From positions 62,001-126,000 of the forward strand of contig JAWBKZ010000004.1 of the NCBI GenBank assembly GCA_038831005.1: a stretch of DNA of 64,000 nt. The letters are read 5' to 3'. Each line of letters begins with the position of its first letter. The stretch's first letter is position 1. This DNA is from Ignisphaera sp. Lineage in GTDB: Archaea; Thermoproteota; Thermoprotei_A; Sulfolobales; Ignisphaeraceae. Positions 17,920-27,350 of the stretch are shown in pieces. Position numbers and translations under genes: made by a program. The notes beneath the pieces are model-generated. The model saw only the letters and a program-made list of their open reading frames with translations. It was not told the origin of the DNA and searched no databases.

Positions 17920-19997
17920 AAGTTATGGAAGAATTAGATAGAGCCGTTTCTTCACACATTATTGATTATCTATCTATGATTGAAGAATTCATTAAGTATT
18001 ATAAAGATGGTGATGGAAAACCTAAATATGTGAATTCTTTAAAGAGAATTTTAGTAGAAAACAAATCTAGTATTGAGGTTAGCTTTACTGATATACTTAG
18101 TTTCTCTACAGAACTTGCAGATTACATTTCTAGAAATCCTGAACAATCACTAAACAAACTTAGTGAGATTTTTAGAAAAATAATTGAATTAGAAATACCA
18201 GAATATCTAGACAAGATACATTACATTGTGCCCAGACTTGTAGATATACCTTCATCATTAGTAGTGAAGATAAGAGATTTACGAAGCGTATATATAGGAA
18301 AACTGATAGCCATTGAAGGTATCGTAGTTAGAGCTACACCGCCAATTCAGAAGATAGTGAAAGCCATATTTAGACATGAATGTGGTAACGAGGTTGTGGA
18401 GCAGGTTATTGGAGAAGTAATTGAAAAACCAATACAATGTCCATATTGCAGAAAAACTGGTGGTAGTTGGAGATTAATTGTAGAAAAATCACAGTATAGA
18501 GATTTTCAACGTCTTGTTATTCAAGAACGCCCAGAAGAGATGCCCGCAGGTAGAATGCCTAGATCTATTGAAGTTGATGTATATGATGATCTTGTCGATG
18601 TAGCACGACCTGGTGATAGGGTAACAGTTATTGGTATACCAAAGATAAGGACTCCAGAGAGCAAAAGAACGAGAAGTATCTATGCCATGTTCATAGATGC
18701 CAACAATATAATAGTATCTCAGAGAATGTTAGAAGAGATAGAGATAACGAAAGAAGATGAAGAGAAGATTCTATATTTGGCACATGATCCGTTAATCAGA
18801 AGAAAAATTATAGCATCTATAGCTCCAGCCATATATGGTATGTGGGATATTAAGGAGGCTATAGCGTTAATGCTTTTCGGTGGTAATCTAAAACAGTTGA
18901 AAGATGGTACACGAATTAGGGGCGATATTCATGTTCTGGTAATAGGTGATCCTGGCACAGCAAAATCTCAATTACTTCAATATGTTGCACGTATTGCTCC
19001 AAGAGCAATATATACAACAGGTAAAGGGGCTACAGCTGCAGGACTTACAGCAGCAGTTATTAGAGATAAACAGACAGGAGAGTTTTATCTTGAAGCTGGT
19101 GCCTTGGTAATAGCTGACGGTGGTGTTGCGTGTATTGATGAAATAGATAAAATGAGGGAAGAAGATAGAGTTGCAATACATGAAGCAATGGAACAGCAAA
19201 CGATATCTATAGCTAAAGCGGGTATTGTAGCTAGATTGAACTCTCGTACTTCTGTATTGGCTGCAGGTAACCCACGATACGGTAGGTATCTGCCGAATAG
19301 ATCGATATCAGATAATGTTAACTTACCTCCAACAATACTCTCAAGATTTGACTTGATATTCGTTATTAAGGATATACCAACCGCAAATAGGGACCTAAAA
19401 CTTGCAAGACATATAACTGTTACACATAGCGAATATGAAGAAATAAAACCATTAATAGATGTAGAACTATTGAGGAAGTATATAGCTTATGCGAGAAAAT
19501 ATGTGAGACCTGAATTAACAGAAGAAGCTAGGAGAATTATAGAGAACTTCTTTGTTGAAATGAGGAAGAAGAGTTTAGAGGTACCGGAATCACCTATAGC
19601 TATAACAGCTAGACAACTTGAAGCACTAATACGATTAGCTGAAGCTCATGCTAAAATGGCTTTAAAACACGAGGTAACAGAAGAAGATGCAGCTGAAGCC
19701 ATAAGACTTATGAAGAGTATGCTTGAAAGTGTTGGAATTGATGTAGAGAGGGGAGAAGTCGACATAGATGTCATAATGACCGGGCAACCCAAATCTCAGA
19801 GAGAGAGAATGTTAATAGTAGAAGAAATAATAAGAGATCTATCAAAATCCGATGGATGCGCCAAAATACGTGATATAGTTGTAAAGGCTAAGGAGAGAAA
19901 CATTGATGAAAGACTTGTTGAGGAGACTTTAAGTAGAATGCGTAGAGAAGGTATAGTTTATAAAGCTAGGGAAGAATGTTATGCGCTCACTTTATGA
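17916..19997 (+). CDS. mcm: Replicative DNA helicase MCM
   Basis: Hexameric 3'-5' replicative helicase, 693 aa. The N-terminal domain has a zinc site with FRHECG and CPYC. The AAA+ core has Walker A GDPGTAKSQ, Walker B ACIDEIDKM, sensor 1 AAGNPRYGRY and arginine finger LSRFDLIF. A C-terminal winged helix ends the protein. The GTG start overlaps the GINS stop (GTGA); an ATG three codons later (MEELDRAV) is an alternative. No intein. After the stop a T-rich tract near 20019-20030 may terminate transcription. Confidence 0.98.
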   Translation: MKVMEELDRAVSSHIIDYLSMIEEFIKYYKDGDGKPKYVNSLKRILVENKSSIEVSFTDILSFSTELADYISRNPEQSLNKLSEIFRKIIELEIPEYLDKIHYIVPRLVDIPSSLVVKIRDLRSVYIGKLIAIEGIVVRATPPIQKIVKAIFRHECGNEVVEQVIGEVIEKPIQCPYCRKTGGSWRLIVEKSQYRDFQRLVIQERPEEMPAGRMPRSIEVDVYDDLVDVARPGDRVTVIGIPKIRTPESKRTRSIYAMFIDANNIIVSQRMLEEIEITKEDEEKILYLAHDPLIRRKIIASIAPAIYGMWDIKEAIALMLFGGNLKQLKDGTRIRGDIHVLVIGDPGTAKSQLLQYVARIAPRAIYTTGKGATAAGLTAAVIRDKQTGEFYLEAGALVIADGGVACIDEIDKMREEDRVAIHEAMEQQTISIAKAGIVARLNSRTSVLAAGNPRYGRYLPNRSISDNVNLPPTILSRFDLIFVIKDIPTANRDLKLARHITVTHSEYEEIKPLIDVELLRKYIAYARKYVRPELTEEARRIIENFFVEMRKKSLEVPESPIAITARQLEALIRLAEAHAKMALKHEVTEEDAAEAIRLMKSMLESVGIDVERGEVDIDVIMTGQPKSQRERMLIVEEIIRDLSKSDGCAKIRDIVVKAKERNIDERLVEETLSRMRREGIVYKAREECYALTL

Positions 19998-20111
19998 TCT
20001 TACACATGATCAAGAACGTTTTTAACGTTTCTCTAAGGCTTATATATATTGGTTAAAATCATATCTCAAGTTATAACATTATGTACTTCAAAAAACAATG
20101 GTGTACAATAA

Positions 20112-20378
20112 ATGAGTATATGTCGTAAGTACGTAGTAAAAGTTGGTGATAAAGAAATAAATTTAGATGAAAAAATTGTTAAAATATTGAATACCTATGT
20201 ACGAACAGAAACAAGCCTAGAAAAGTTAGCGGAAGAACTTGGATTAGATGATTGGGACGAAGCCTACGAATTCATAAAGAAGGTGCCAGCATGGATTATG
20301 TGGACTCCTTCAATTTTATGGAAAAAAGAGATGGAAAAATGCTCTTCAGCTGCTGAAATAAAGATCGTAAAGATATAA
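20112..20378 (+). CDS. Conserved small hypothetical protein
   Basis: An 88-aa protein I do not recognise by name. It has an N-terminal beta pair (YVVKVGDKEINLDEKIVKIL) followed by helices (SLEKLAEELGLDDWDEAYEFIKKVPAWIMWTP) that look like a small helix-turn-helix or helical bundle. Its codon use is like its neighbours and it stands alone between mcm and tRNA-Pro, with a TATA-like TTATATATAT at about 20040. No metal-binding motif. Function unknown. Confidence 0.65.
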   Translation: MSICRKYVVKVGDKEINLDEKIVKILNTYVRTETSLEKLAEELGLDDWDEAYEFIKKVPAWIMWTPSILWKKEMEKCSSAAEIKIVKI

Positions 20379-20454
20379 CTGGCTATATAATTTTGACATA
20401 ATAAAAATTAATATCCTAATTTTTTGGTGACTAACTTTAGGAATCAACCTGTGT

Positions 20455-20545
<91 letters not shown>

Positions 20546-20789
20546 CTATCTATCCTTAGATACTGTTCTAATATTACGAATAGTCTATTCTAAATGATAT
20601 TACTAAATTGCTTTTCAGCAATATAGTAATTAGTGTACCCCGGGTCTCACCGTCAATTTGATTTTAAAAATCTGAATGAAGTATTTCATCCATAACTTAA
20701 TTTGGGTATTATCTGAGTATTACTTGGGTCCAGGTATAAATATCAAACCCCTCTTAATCTTCTTAAGAGAAGTTTCGGTGTGGTCTCTC

Positions 20790-20981
20790 ATGCCAGTAGT
20801 CTATAGATGTACAAAATGTGGTGCAATTATATACACCTTTTTGAGGGCCGGACAGGATTATTATGGAGTTCCTTCACCTTCAGAGCTTATTGTACGAATA
20901 GCTAGTACATGTCCTAGTTGTGGTAAAATTCTAGAAAAAATGGTCGATATATCAAGAATTGAGATCAAGATCTTCAAGTAA
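20790..20981 (+). CDS. Small zinc-ribbon protein
   Basis: A 63-aa protein with two CxxC knuckles, CTKC near residue 7 and CPSC near residue 43, forming a likely zinc ribbon. The open frame extends up to 20676, but a TATA-like GTATAAATAT near 20732-20741 and the compact MPVVYRCTKCGAIIYTF start argue for the ATG at 20790. Such short ribbons in archaea are often nucleic-acid-binding. Its last 30 bp overlap the end of the convergent CCA-adding enzyme gene. Exact function unknown. Confidence 0.7.
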   Translation: MPVVYRCTKCGAIIYTFLRAGQDYYGVPSPSELIVRIASTCPSCGKILEKMVDISRIEIKIFK

Positions 20982-22409
20982 TCTCATAATTTTTTTGATG
21001 GAGCTTCCTTCCAGAAACTCCTTCAGCCATTTCTTGAAATCAGGATCCACTATCTGCAGGGTTTCTCTGTTTCCTAGGTCTAGGAGCTTTGTTGGTCTCA
21101 AGCTTGTTGGCGAAGATCTCGAGACTGTATCCATGATTATCTTCTCTATGTTTGTGTCGATCATTCTGAAGGTATAGAGCCTTCCATCGTCGTCGATCCA
21201 GGAAACCATCCCTGTGCTCTTGTTCTTGACCAGAAACTCTAGAGCGTTATGGGTATCATATGCATAGGGACCCCTATGTAATGCGTACCTCTTGTTGCAG
21301 AAGATTACCTCTACAACTGTTATAGCCTTCGTTAAGGCTCTATTGATCCACGAATCCACCCGCACCGATTCGCCTATTCCCTGGGACCTAAGGGTATTCG
21401 CTATAGTTTTGCGTAACCTATTCAACTGACCCCACACAACATCTGGAATGGGCTTCACCACATCGAACTCTAGTCCGTATAGACAGCTTCTGTAGCTCTC
21501 TAAATGTATACGGACAACATCTTCGGCAGGAACACCGCTACACACCTCTATCTCACTGGCCCGGAAGAACATACGCGATGGACTCTCTATGAACAGCCTC
21601 GCTAGGAGCTTAAATAAGGCAAAGTTCTTCAACGATAAAGCAGACGCGGCATTCCTGTTGGAGTCCACGGGATCTACTACGACCAGCACATCGTTTCTGA
21701 ACCTCTTTAGACACTCCCCCTGGGTTCTATAATGGTTTTCTATATCTATGCATGTTCTGTAGGCTCTCCAACTGGTACAGCTCTTCAACAGGTTGAGGAA
21801 TGTGCCGTACGCTATTACTAGCAGCTCCACCAGGTAGCCCGAAAAACCCTTGGTAGAGGCTTCAGCTCCATAGAGACTCCACTGCTTGAGGAAATACTTC
21901 AGAACCCTCACCTCATCTCTCTGCTCCATAGAGAGACGGTTCCTAACGTATTCAGTGTGAAACGGGGTTCTATCAACAGCGCTAACTATCTTGCTGGGGC
22001 TCTCAATCCTAAAAGCAGGTACTATATTCACCTCCACATCATCAACATACAGTGTAACATATGGATGAGAAGTGTAGTTCAGTGTATACTTGTAGTCTCT
22101 GAAACAGCCTATAACGGCGGGAACTAGGACCCCCTTGAACCACTCATAACCTGTACCGCTACGTGGCTGAAACAGCAGGAACACATCGATGTCTGATTGA
22201 CCCCTGAGAAAGGTGTCCTTAGCTAAAGATCCCTGCAACGTTACCACCATCTCTCTATCCAAGCACCGTGACAAACATATCTCCAGTATAAACTTTATGC
22301 GTTCGTATATCTCCATAAGCCTCCTTCTCTCCTGATCAGAGGGTCTTATTTCCTCAGCAACCTCGCGGATAATACTGTTCACATCGGGCATTATTATATC
22401 ATGCATCAT
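20952..22409 (-). CDS. cca: CCA-adding enzyme (archaeal class I)
   Basis: tRNA nucleotidyltransferase that builds or repairs the 3' CCA end, 485 aa, as in archaeal class I enzymes. The nucleotidyltransferase core shows LQGSLAKDTFLRGQSDIDVFLLF with the GS...DxD metal-binding motif, then HPYVTLYVDDVEVNIVPAF with the third carboxylate. TKGFSGYLVELLVIAYG is the archaeal tail-domain signature. The gene is noticeably GC-rich (three sampled lines 47-53% GC against about 28% in the adjacent thpR), so it looks acquired or replaced by transfer. It matters because most tRNAs, including the tRNA-Pro nearby, lack an encoded CCA. Confidence 0.96.
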   Translation of the reverse strand: MMHDIIMPDVNSIIREVAEEIRPSDQERRRLMEIYERIKFILEICLSRCLDREMVVTLQGSLAKDTFLRGQSDIDVFLLFQPRSGTGYEWFKGVLVPAVIGCFRDYKYTLNYTSHPYVTLYVDDVEVNIVPAFRIESPSKIVSAVDRTPFHTEYVRNRLSMEQRDEVRVLKYFLKQWSLYGAEASTKGFSGYLVELLVIAYGTFLNLLKSCTSWRAYRTCIDIENHYRTQGECLKRFRNDVLVVVDPVDSNRNAASALSLKNFALFKLLARLFIESPSRMFFRASEIEVCSGVPAEDVVRIHLESYRSCLYGLEFDVVKPIPDVVWGQLNRLRKTIANTLRSQGIGESVRVDSWINRALTKAITVVEVIFCNKRYALHRGPYAYDTHNALEFLVKNKSTGMVSWIDDDGRLYTFRMIDTNIEKIIMDTVSRSSPTSLRPTKLLDLGNRETLQIVDPDFKKWLKEFLEGSSIKKIMRLLEDLDLNS

Positions 22410-22418
22410 TATATCATC

Positions 22419-22994
22419 TTACCTTAGACTAACGATAAATACGTCGCGATATATAGGTCCCTGAGGTCTGAGTATACTTTGTTTTAACTTAATTTTAGTA
22501 ACAGATGATACTCCAAACAAATAATCATTATAGTGCTTATAGAAATCGTAAAATGACTCTATATTTCTAAGACTTTTTACACGTGCTAATGTGATATGTG
22601 GATGGAACTCTTGTTCATCTTTATGAATATCATATAATTTATTCTTTGATATTTCATGATCAATTATTTTCCTTATCTGATATAATTCTTCAACACCTTT
22701 TCCAATACCAACCCAAATCACTCTAGGATTAACAATTGATGGAAAGGCTCCTAGACCTCTGATCTCAATTTCAAATCTATTAATTGTCTGACTAAAGCTT
22801 GATAACATTTCCTTTACGACTTCAAAACTATTCTGCGATATACCGCCCAGAAATCTTAATGTTAAGTGTATATTTTCATCTTCAACTGGTTTTATATCTA
22901 GACCTCTTATCGATAGTTCTTCTTTAACCTTTATAATCTCTCTAAGTACTTCATCATTCTCGATTTCTATAGCTATAAAGCATCTAATACTCAT
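22419..22994 (-). CDS. thpR: RNA 2',3'-cyclic phosphodiesterase (LigT/ThpR)
   Basis: 2H-phosphoesterase family protein of 191 aa, opening RNA 2',3'-cyclic phosphates to 2'-phosphates. Two HxT motifs are present: HLTLRFLG and HPHITLARV. The start at ATG 22994 gives MSIRCFIAIEI, the normal family N-terminus; the open frame runs three codons further up. It is 9 bp upstream of cca on the same strand, a pairing seen in several archaea that links the two to tRNA 3'-end metabolism. Its base composition is normal for this genome, unlike cca. Confidence 0.92.
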   Translation of the reverse strand: MSIRCFIAIEIENDEVLREIIKVKEELSIRGLDIKPVEDENIHLTLRFLGGISQNSFEVVKEMLSSFSQTINRFEIEIRGLGAFPSIVNPRVIWVGIGKGVEELYQIRKIIDHEISKNKLYDIHKDEQEFHPHITLARVKSLRNIESFYDFYKHYNDYLFGVSSVTKIKLKQSILRPQGPIYRDVFIVSLR

Positions 22995-23138
22995 AAAGAT
23001 CACAATAAGTCTTCAGTATTTTCACCAATTCACTTATCCGTGAAGTTAATTTTATTGTTTGTGTCTTAATAAAGCTTAAAATTTCTAGACACTTAAATGC
23101 ATTGTAGACCTCTACCTATGTTAACTCCAGCGACTGTA

Positions 23139-23144
23139 GGAGGT
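23139..23144 (+). promoter_or_regulatory. Strong Shine-Dalgarno deciding the Cren7 start
   Basis: GGAGGT lies 9 nt before the ATG at 23154 and selects it over the upstream in-frame ATGs at 23097 and 23118. Confidence 0.75.
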
Positions 23145-23153
23145 AACCAAGGT

Positions 23154-23339
23154 ATGGTATGCAAGAATGAGGTAAAAGTTAAAGATCCTACATCCCATAC
23201 GGTGATCACAATAGCTCCTAATAAAGTATACGTAATTAGAAATCACAGAGGTAAGGAAATTAAGATAGGGTTGTTCATAAGCCCTAGAACATCTAAATAC
23301 TTCAGGGCTTTACTACCCTATACATATTCATGTGAATAA
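23154..23339 (+). CDS. creN7: Cren7-like chromatin protein
   Basis: Crenarchaeal DNA-bending chromatin protein, 61 aa from the Shine-Dalgarno-supported ATG. VKVKDP near the start and IKIGLFISPRTSKYFRALLP near the end match the Cren7 fold strands (VKVKTP ... [20 protein letters not shown] in Sulfolobus). The aromatic residue that wedges into DNA, Trp26 in Sulfolobus Cren7, aligns with Tyr here (NKVYVI versus EKVWAL), and the neighbouring Leu and Val become Ile. The gene is monocistronic; TATA-like TTAATAAAGCTTAAAA lies at about 23069-23084. Confidence 0.85.
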   Translation: MVCKNEVKVKDPTSHTVITIAPNKVYVIRNHRGKEIKIGLFISPRTSKYFRALLPYTYSCE

Positions 23340-24174
23340 TTTTAATTAAATCATGAAAATGGTATTTGATAGTAGAAGACTGTGCAACTGATTCTTTAAT
23401 GTTAAAATAAGCTTCCATATGTAAGTTCATTTTATCTAATCTTTAATATAGTCATGATTCCAATCTTTCATTGACTTAGACATACATCTACCTTTATCAT
23501 ATTTATCATTTCTATTTTTGTCCAATCAATTAAATGAACTGTATTCTTGACATCGATTATCCTCTAAACGGTATGTGACATCATTATCACTGGACCTCTA
23601 CAATTATCTTTTATTTACAATACGAACAATTGCTGTTTAATTTCATGTTCTTGACTTTAAACGAACTTCATTATTTTATTTTAGAGAATTTAATATGAAC
23701 TATATATTATTAAATTAAGGTCAAGATGCCTATAGCTTTTAGTGTTGCTGATGTCTCATAAGGTACATTAGAACAATTACACTACTTAAAGATTGAAATA
23801 ATGTTATATTTGAGTTTCCTTTGTTATCTTGCTTTACGTAATGTAACTATATGACTTTATTTTATTATTTTTGAAGAATTTAAATTATTACTAAAACATC
23901 TTTGTATACTTAATTTACTAAAACTAATCGATTAGTATGTCTAAGGTGGATAAATGTGTATTAACATACTTTAATGATTATAGTACTATACTAACGTGGG
24001 TTACCAATAGTAGATATAGCTACTTTGAATTATAAATGTTATAAAGTAATTATACAATCATATATTTGAGGTAAGCATTATCTCTCATATATTTAAACAA
24101 TAGCACAGTAAAGTAATTATGGTAATACTAAAGTGTTCAGCATAAAATATGCCGTCCTACACATAGAGACTTAT
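23340..24174 (+). other. 835-bp AT-rich spacer, no gene recognised
   Basis: No tRNA, repeat array or full C/D box set. The minus strand at about 23610-23480 gives disconnected pieces (RGPVIMMSHTV; IIDVKNTVHLIDWTKIEM) separated by stops, which may be gene debris but match no family I can name. The rest is very AT-rich. Confidence 0.4.
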
Positions 24175-24576
24175 TTATTCTTGAAGGTTTTCTTCTGGCG
24201 GTAATGGTGCTTCCCTCATCCTTTCCTCAACTTCTTCAGCGAGCTCTGAAAGCAATATTTTAATTTCCTTAACCATAGGTTTGGCAAGCTTCTTTATACC
24301 TCTATGACCAGGCATATACACGGCTCTAACGATATTTGCTTCTTCAAGTCTTCTTACATGGGTACTGATATTTGCTTTGCTTTGATTAAGTTTTTCAGCT
24401 AAATCTTCTATTCCTACATCTTCCTTAAATATCAGTCCAAGAATTCTTAGTCTTGTCAAAGACGCCAAAGCACTTGCTACTTTCTCTATAAACTCTTCGC
24501 CAGCTACATACATGGTATCTCCTTCAATCCATATGCCTCGTTTAATCTTTGGAACATTCTTTTCATTTGAGCTCAT
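24175..24576 (-). CDS. ArsR-family winged-helix regulator
   Basis: Transcription factor of 133 aa from ATG 24576 (MSSNEKNV); the open frame has seven more codons. The helix-turn-helix is plain: ASALASLTRLRILGLIF, VGIEDLAEKLNQSKANISTHVRRLEEANIV, then the wing region MPGHRGIKKLAKPM. A C-terminal acidic helix (LLSELAEEVEERM) probably dimerises. No metal-binding cysteines. It lies just downstream of the GAPOR gene on the same strand, separated by 190 bp, so it may regulate that gene, but this is inference from position. Confidence 0.85.
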   Translation of the reverse strand: MSSNEKNVPKIKRGIWIEGDTMYVAGEEFIEKVASALASLTRLRILGLIFKEDVGIEDLAEKLNQSKANISTHVRRLEEANIVRAVYMPGHRGIKKLAKPMVKEIKILLSELAEEVEERMREAPLPPEENLQE

Positions 24577-24786
24577 AGTTTCATGCCCAAAATACACTAT
24601 ACTATTTGCTTTATATAGTTTATGTGTTATAAAAGTTGTACATCTTTTTATCTTGTCATCAGTAATACATTAAAAGTTCATTATCCACAAATTTACTATC
24701 TTGTTTTTATTCATCTCATAATGTATGTTATGTATTATTTTATTTTAAGATATTGGAGATTACTTTATTAGCTTCGTATTTGTAAA

Positions 24787-26763
24787 TCAATTAAGCCATT
24801 CTTGAGGAAGTTTAAGTTGTTCTACGATATACTTACTAGCTCTATTCCACCATTCTTTTACAGAGTTCTCTCGATCTGTGTTGAATTTAGAGATCCAGTT
24901 AACGGAGTTCGTTTCGAGAGCGAGCGTTACGAATATATCTTTAACCTTCTCACTTTCAATATATCTTGGTTTAGCACCAGATCTTATGTTGTATAAAGCC
25001 ATCTTGATGTACAGCTCGTTTGCGTACTTATCAAGGTCTATATCTATTCCTAAGAGCTTATAGAGATCAGACGCATTCTTTTCGAACCAGCCTCTGTGAA
25101 ATCTACACAATCCCGTATTTTCAATTATCATTTCCTTTAGTATCCTTATTGCTACTGTTTTGGCAAATTCTTCTGGTTCAGAGAATGTTGGTGTGTAATT
25201 AGTCAAGTACTTTCCTGCAATAACTAGAGGTAACACAACACCCGGAGACCAGTAAAACGTTGGCGTCATATACCCATCCTCACCATAGGGTACATACACT
25301 ACAATGTCTTCAAATCTGGTACGAATCTTTTCAACTCTATCTTTAAACATGTTATCTAATTCTTTAGCTGCAGCTCTAATACCTTTTTCCGCAACAAGTT
25401 TCAATACATCTGTTTTCTTTTCTAATATATTCAAGATAATCTTTTCAGCTAACCTAATATTCTTTGACCACAAGCTGATATTTAATGCTGAAGGGTCTAG
25501 TGAAGGAATATCATCAATGCCTACCTCTTCCGGCTTTAGTAGTCCTTTGTATACAGCTTCAAGAAGCCATGCAACGATATGACCTAGTGTTATTAGGTCA
25601 TATCCAAGTTGATCGCCTATGTCTACTGCTTTTGTCACTAGCTCTAGATCTAAAACACCTATGAAAGGTCCTAAAGCGTTGAAAGGTTCGTAGTCAACTT
25701 TCTTACCTCTCCATATCTTTTTACATGCTGCGGGACATGGTTCACCACACGTTTCCCAAGATTTACTTTTTACAAAAGTTTCTTCAACAAATGGTAACCA
25801 GAAATTCTCTAACAACATATCAACTAATTTTTTCTTTATATGCTTAGGTACGTACATAGTGTTATAGTTGAATAACGGTAGGAGCTCTCTATAATGAGGA
25901 TAATTTACACCAAACGTTCCTCCAGCGCCAATAGATTGATCATACCGATACTTTACTGTAGATTTAGTTACAGTAGAGACAAAATCCGTTCCTGTAATCT
26001 TTTTATATAATTCGTTCAAATTAGATATATTATTTAATTCTTCAGGTAACTTAGGTTTCCAGGTTCCACCAGCTATTATAGCAACAACATTATGAGCCTG
26101 AGCTAGAACAGAACCTCCACCACCTCTAGCAGCATAATCTTCTCTTCCATGTATCAACAACTTCTTGCTAGGATCTATATCGACAGATACTATAGCACCA
26201 TATACAGTCCTTAATGCAGCTGGACCTACTACTATGGGTCTAGCATTTAGTGTTTGTATAGTTTCTAGGTACCTATCTAATAGATAACGTATAAGCGCAA
26301 AAGCTCCAATATATCCTTCGTATCCTCTGTATATTCTTTCAAGCTCCTCTAGTTCAATATAATCTAACTTAACTTTTACGATACCCTCGGTATTTCCTTC
26401 TATTGTAATAACTATGGGCTTTGAACCCATACCCTCTATTGAAACTGCATGAACTCCGCATCCAATAAACTTATACGCTACCCCACCCATAGCGGAGAAG
26501 TGTATTCCTTTACTTTCAGGGCTCCTAAATAACGCTATAAGTCTATGTGAACCAAATAGCTTACCTCCAGCAAATGGACCTGCCCCTAAAATTAAGGCAT
26601 TATTAGGGCTGAATACGTCATATTTCCATGATTCAAGTTCTTCATGTATCTTCAAGCCTACATCTATAGGACCTAATACTTCGCTAATATTGTACTCCTT
26701 TATAGTGTAGCTTCCACTACTAACATTTATCCTAGCAACTCTGTACATAAATTCCATACCCAA
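24787..26763 (-). CDS. gor: Glyceraldehyde-3-phosphate:ferredoxin oxidoreductase
   Basis: Tungstopterin enzyme of the AOR family, 658 aa, oxidising glyceraldehyde-3-phosphate to 3-phosphoglycerate with ferredoxin in the modified Embden-Meyerhof glycolysis. It resembles Pyrococcus GAPOR rather than AOR: GPFAGGKLFGSHRLIALFRSP, STMGG-like SAMGGVAYKF, GREDYAARGGGGSVLAQAHNVVAII, STVKYRYDQ and GGTFGVNYP. The 4Fe-4S cysteines are in TCGEPCPAACKK, with a fourth in ENTGLCRFHRGW. The open frame starts at TTG 26763; the ATG at 26748 (MYRVARINV) is a likely true start. Confidence 0.92.
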   Translation of the reverse strand: MGMEFMYRVARINVSSGSYTIKEYNISEVLGPIDVGLKIHEELESWKYDVFSPNNALILGAGPFAGGKLFGSHRLIALFRSPESKGIHFSAMGGVAYKFIGCGVHAVSIEGMGSKPIVITIEGNTEGIVKVKLDYIELEELERIYRGYEGYIGAFALIRYLLDRYLETIQTLNARPIVVGPAALRTVYGAIVSVDIDPSKKLLIHGREDYAARGGGGSVLAQAHNVVAIIAGGTWKPKLPEELNNISNLNELYKKITGTDFVSTVTKSTVKYRYDQSIGAGGTFGVNYPHYRELLPLFNYNTMYVPKHIKKKLVDMLLENFWLPFVEETFVKSKSWETCGEPCPAACKKIWRGKKVDYEPFNALGPFIGVLDLELVTKAVDIGDQLGYDLITLGHIVAWLLEAVYKGLLKPEEVGIDDIPSLDPSALNISLWSKNIRLAEKIILNILEKKTDVLKLVAEKGIRAAAKELDNMFKDRVEKIRTRFEDIVVYVPYGEDGYMTPTFYWSPGVVLPLVIAGKYLTNYTPTFSEPEEFAKTVAIRILKEMIIENTGLCRFHRGWFEKNASDLYKLLGIDIDLDKYANELYIKMALYNIRSGAKPRYIESEKVKDIFVTLALETNSVNWISKFNTDRENSVKEWWNRASKYIVEQLKLPQEWLN

Positions 26764-26971
26764 TGCCTAAAGCTAAGAGAAGAATATATTCGTTACTATT
26801 ATAATTATTATAATGAGTGAACCTATATCTAATAATCAATACATTGTGTGTACATCAGAATCTAGTCTTGTAGAATATGACCTAATAAAATCATTTACGC
26901 ATTTATATCTTGTAGAATATTGCAAGATAGATATAAAAGATAGCTGCACATAATAATCAAGGAGATTATGT

Positions 26972-27217
26972 GTGAAAATCAAAGAGGCAATAAATAGGAT
27001 CATCTGGAAACATAGAGATTCTCTGGAGGAATTTCTAATAGTGATAATTGATAGAATGACGACAACTGGATACAGATATATACCGTTTAGTTGTATAAAG
27101 AATGCGGACAACAACTACATATATGTAAGTAACGAAGTCAATGAATTCATAGCTATTCCAATTCACAGAGTTATTAGAATAGAGAAAAAGAATGGTGAAA
27201 TAGTATGGAAGAGATGA
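26972..27217 (+). CDS. DUF504 family protein (UPF0248)
   Basis: An 81-aa protein of the DUF504 family found across archaea. Family features: KIKEAINRIIWKHRD at the start, the central FLIVIIDRM.TTGYRYIPFSCI and the closing AIPIHRVIRIEKKNGEIVWKR, matching the 'IPxHRI..I...G..VW.R' end. The GTG start has a clear AAGGAG ribosome-binding site 7 nt upstream. Biochemical role unknown; an RNA-related function has been proposed in general for this family because of distribution, not from this sequence. Confidence 0.8.
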   Translation: MKIKEAINRIIWKHRDSLEEFLIVIIDRMTTTGYRYIPFSCIKNADNNYIYVSNEVNEFIAIPIHRVIRIEKKNGEIVWKR

Positions 27218-27297
27218 TCCTAGCCATTATGAATTACCTAATGTTGTTTTCCTTACTAATCCTCAGAGCTAAAAACCATACTATATAGAGTAATGAA

Positions 27298-27325
27298 TTA
27301 TACGAACATACCTTATACGAACATA
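27298..27325 (+). repeat. Tandem 13-bp direct repeat
   Basis: TTATACGAACATA occurs twice, at 27298-27310 and 27313-27325, with a 15-bp period. It lies between the DUF504 gene and the end of the convergent membrane gene. Could be a protein-binding site or slippage product. Confidence 0.5.
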
Positions 27326-27350
27326 GTCAGAGTATAGAACATTGCTGCCG

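Noticed and set aside
20676-20789. N-terminal extension of the zinc-ribbon gene from the first ATG.
   Set aside because: A TATA-like box lies within the extension and the compact protein starts naturally at 20790.
23097-23153. N-terminal extension of Cren7 (19 residues).
   Set aside because: GGAGGT is ideally placed for the ATG at 23154, and Cren7 proteins are about 60 aa without this extension.
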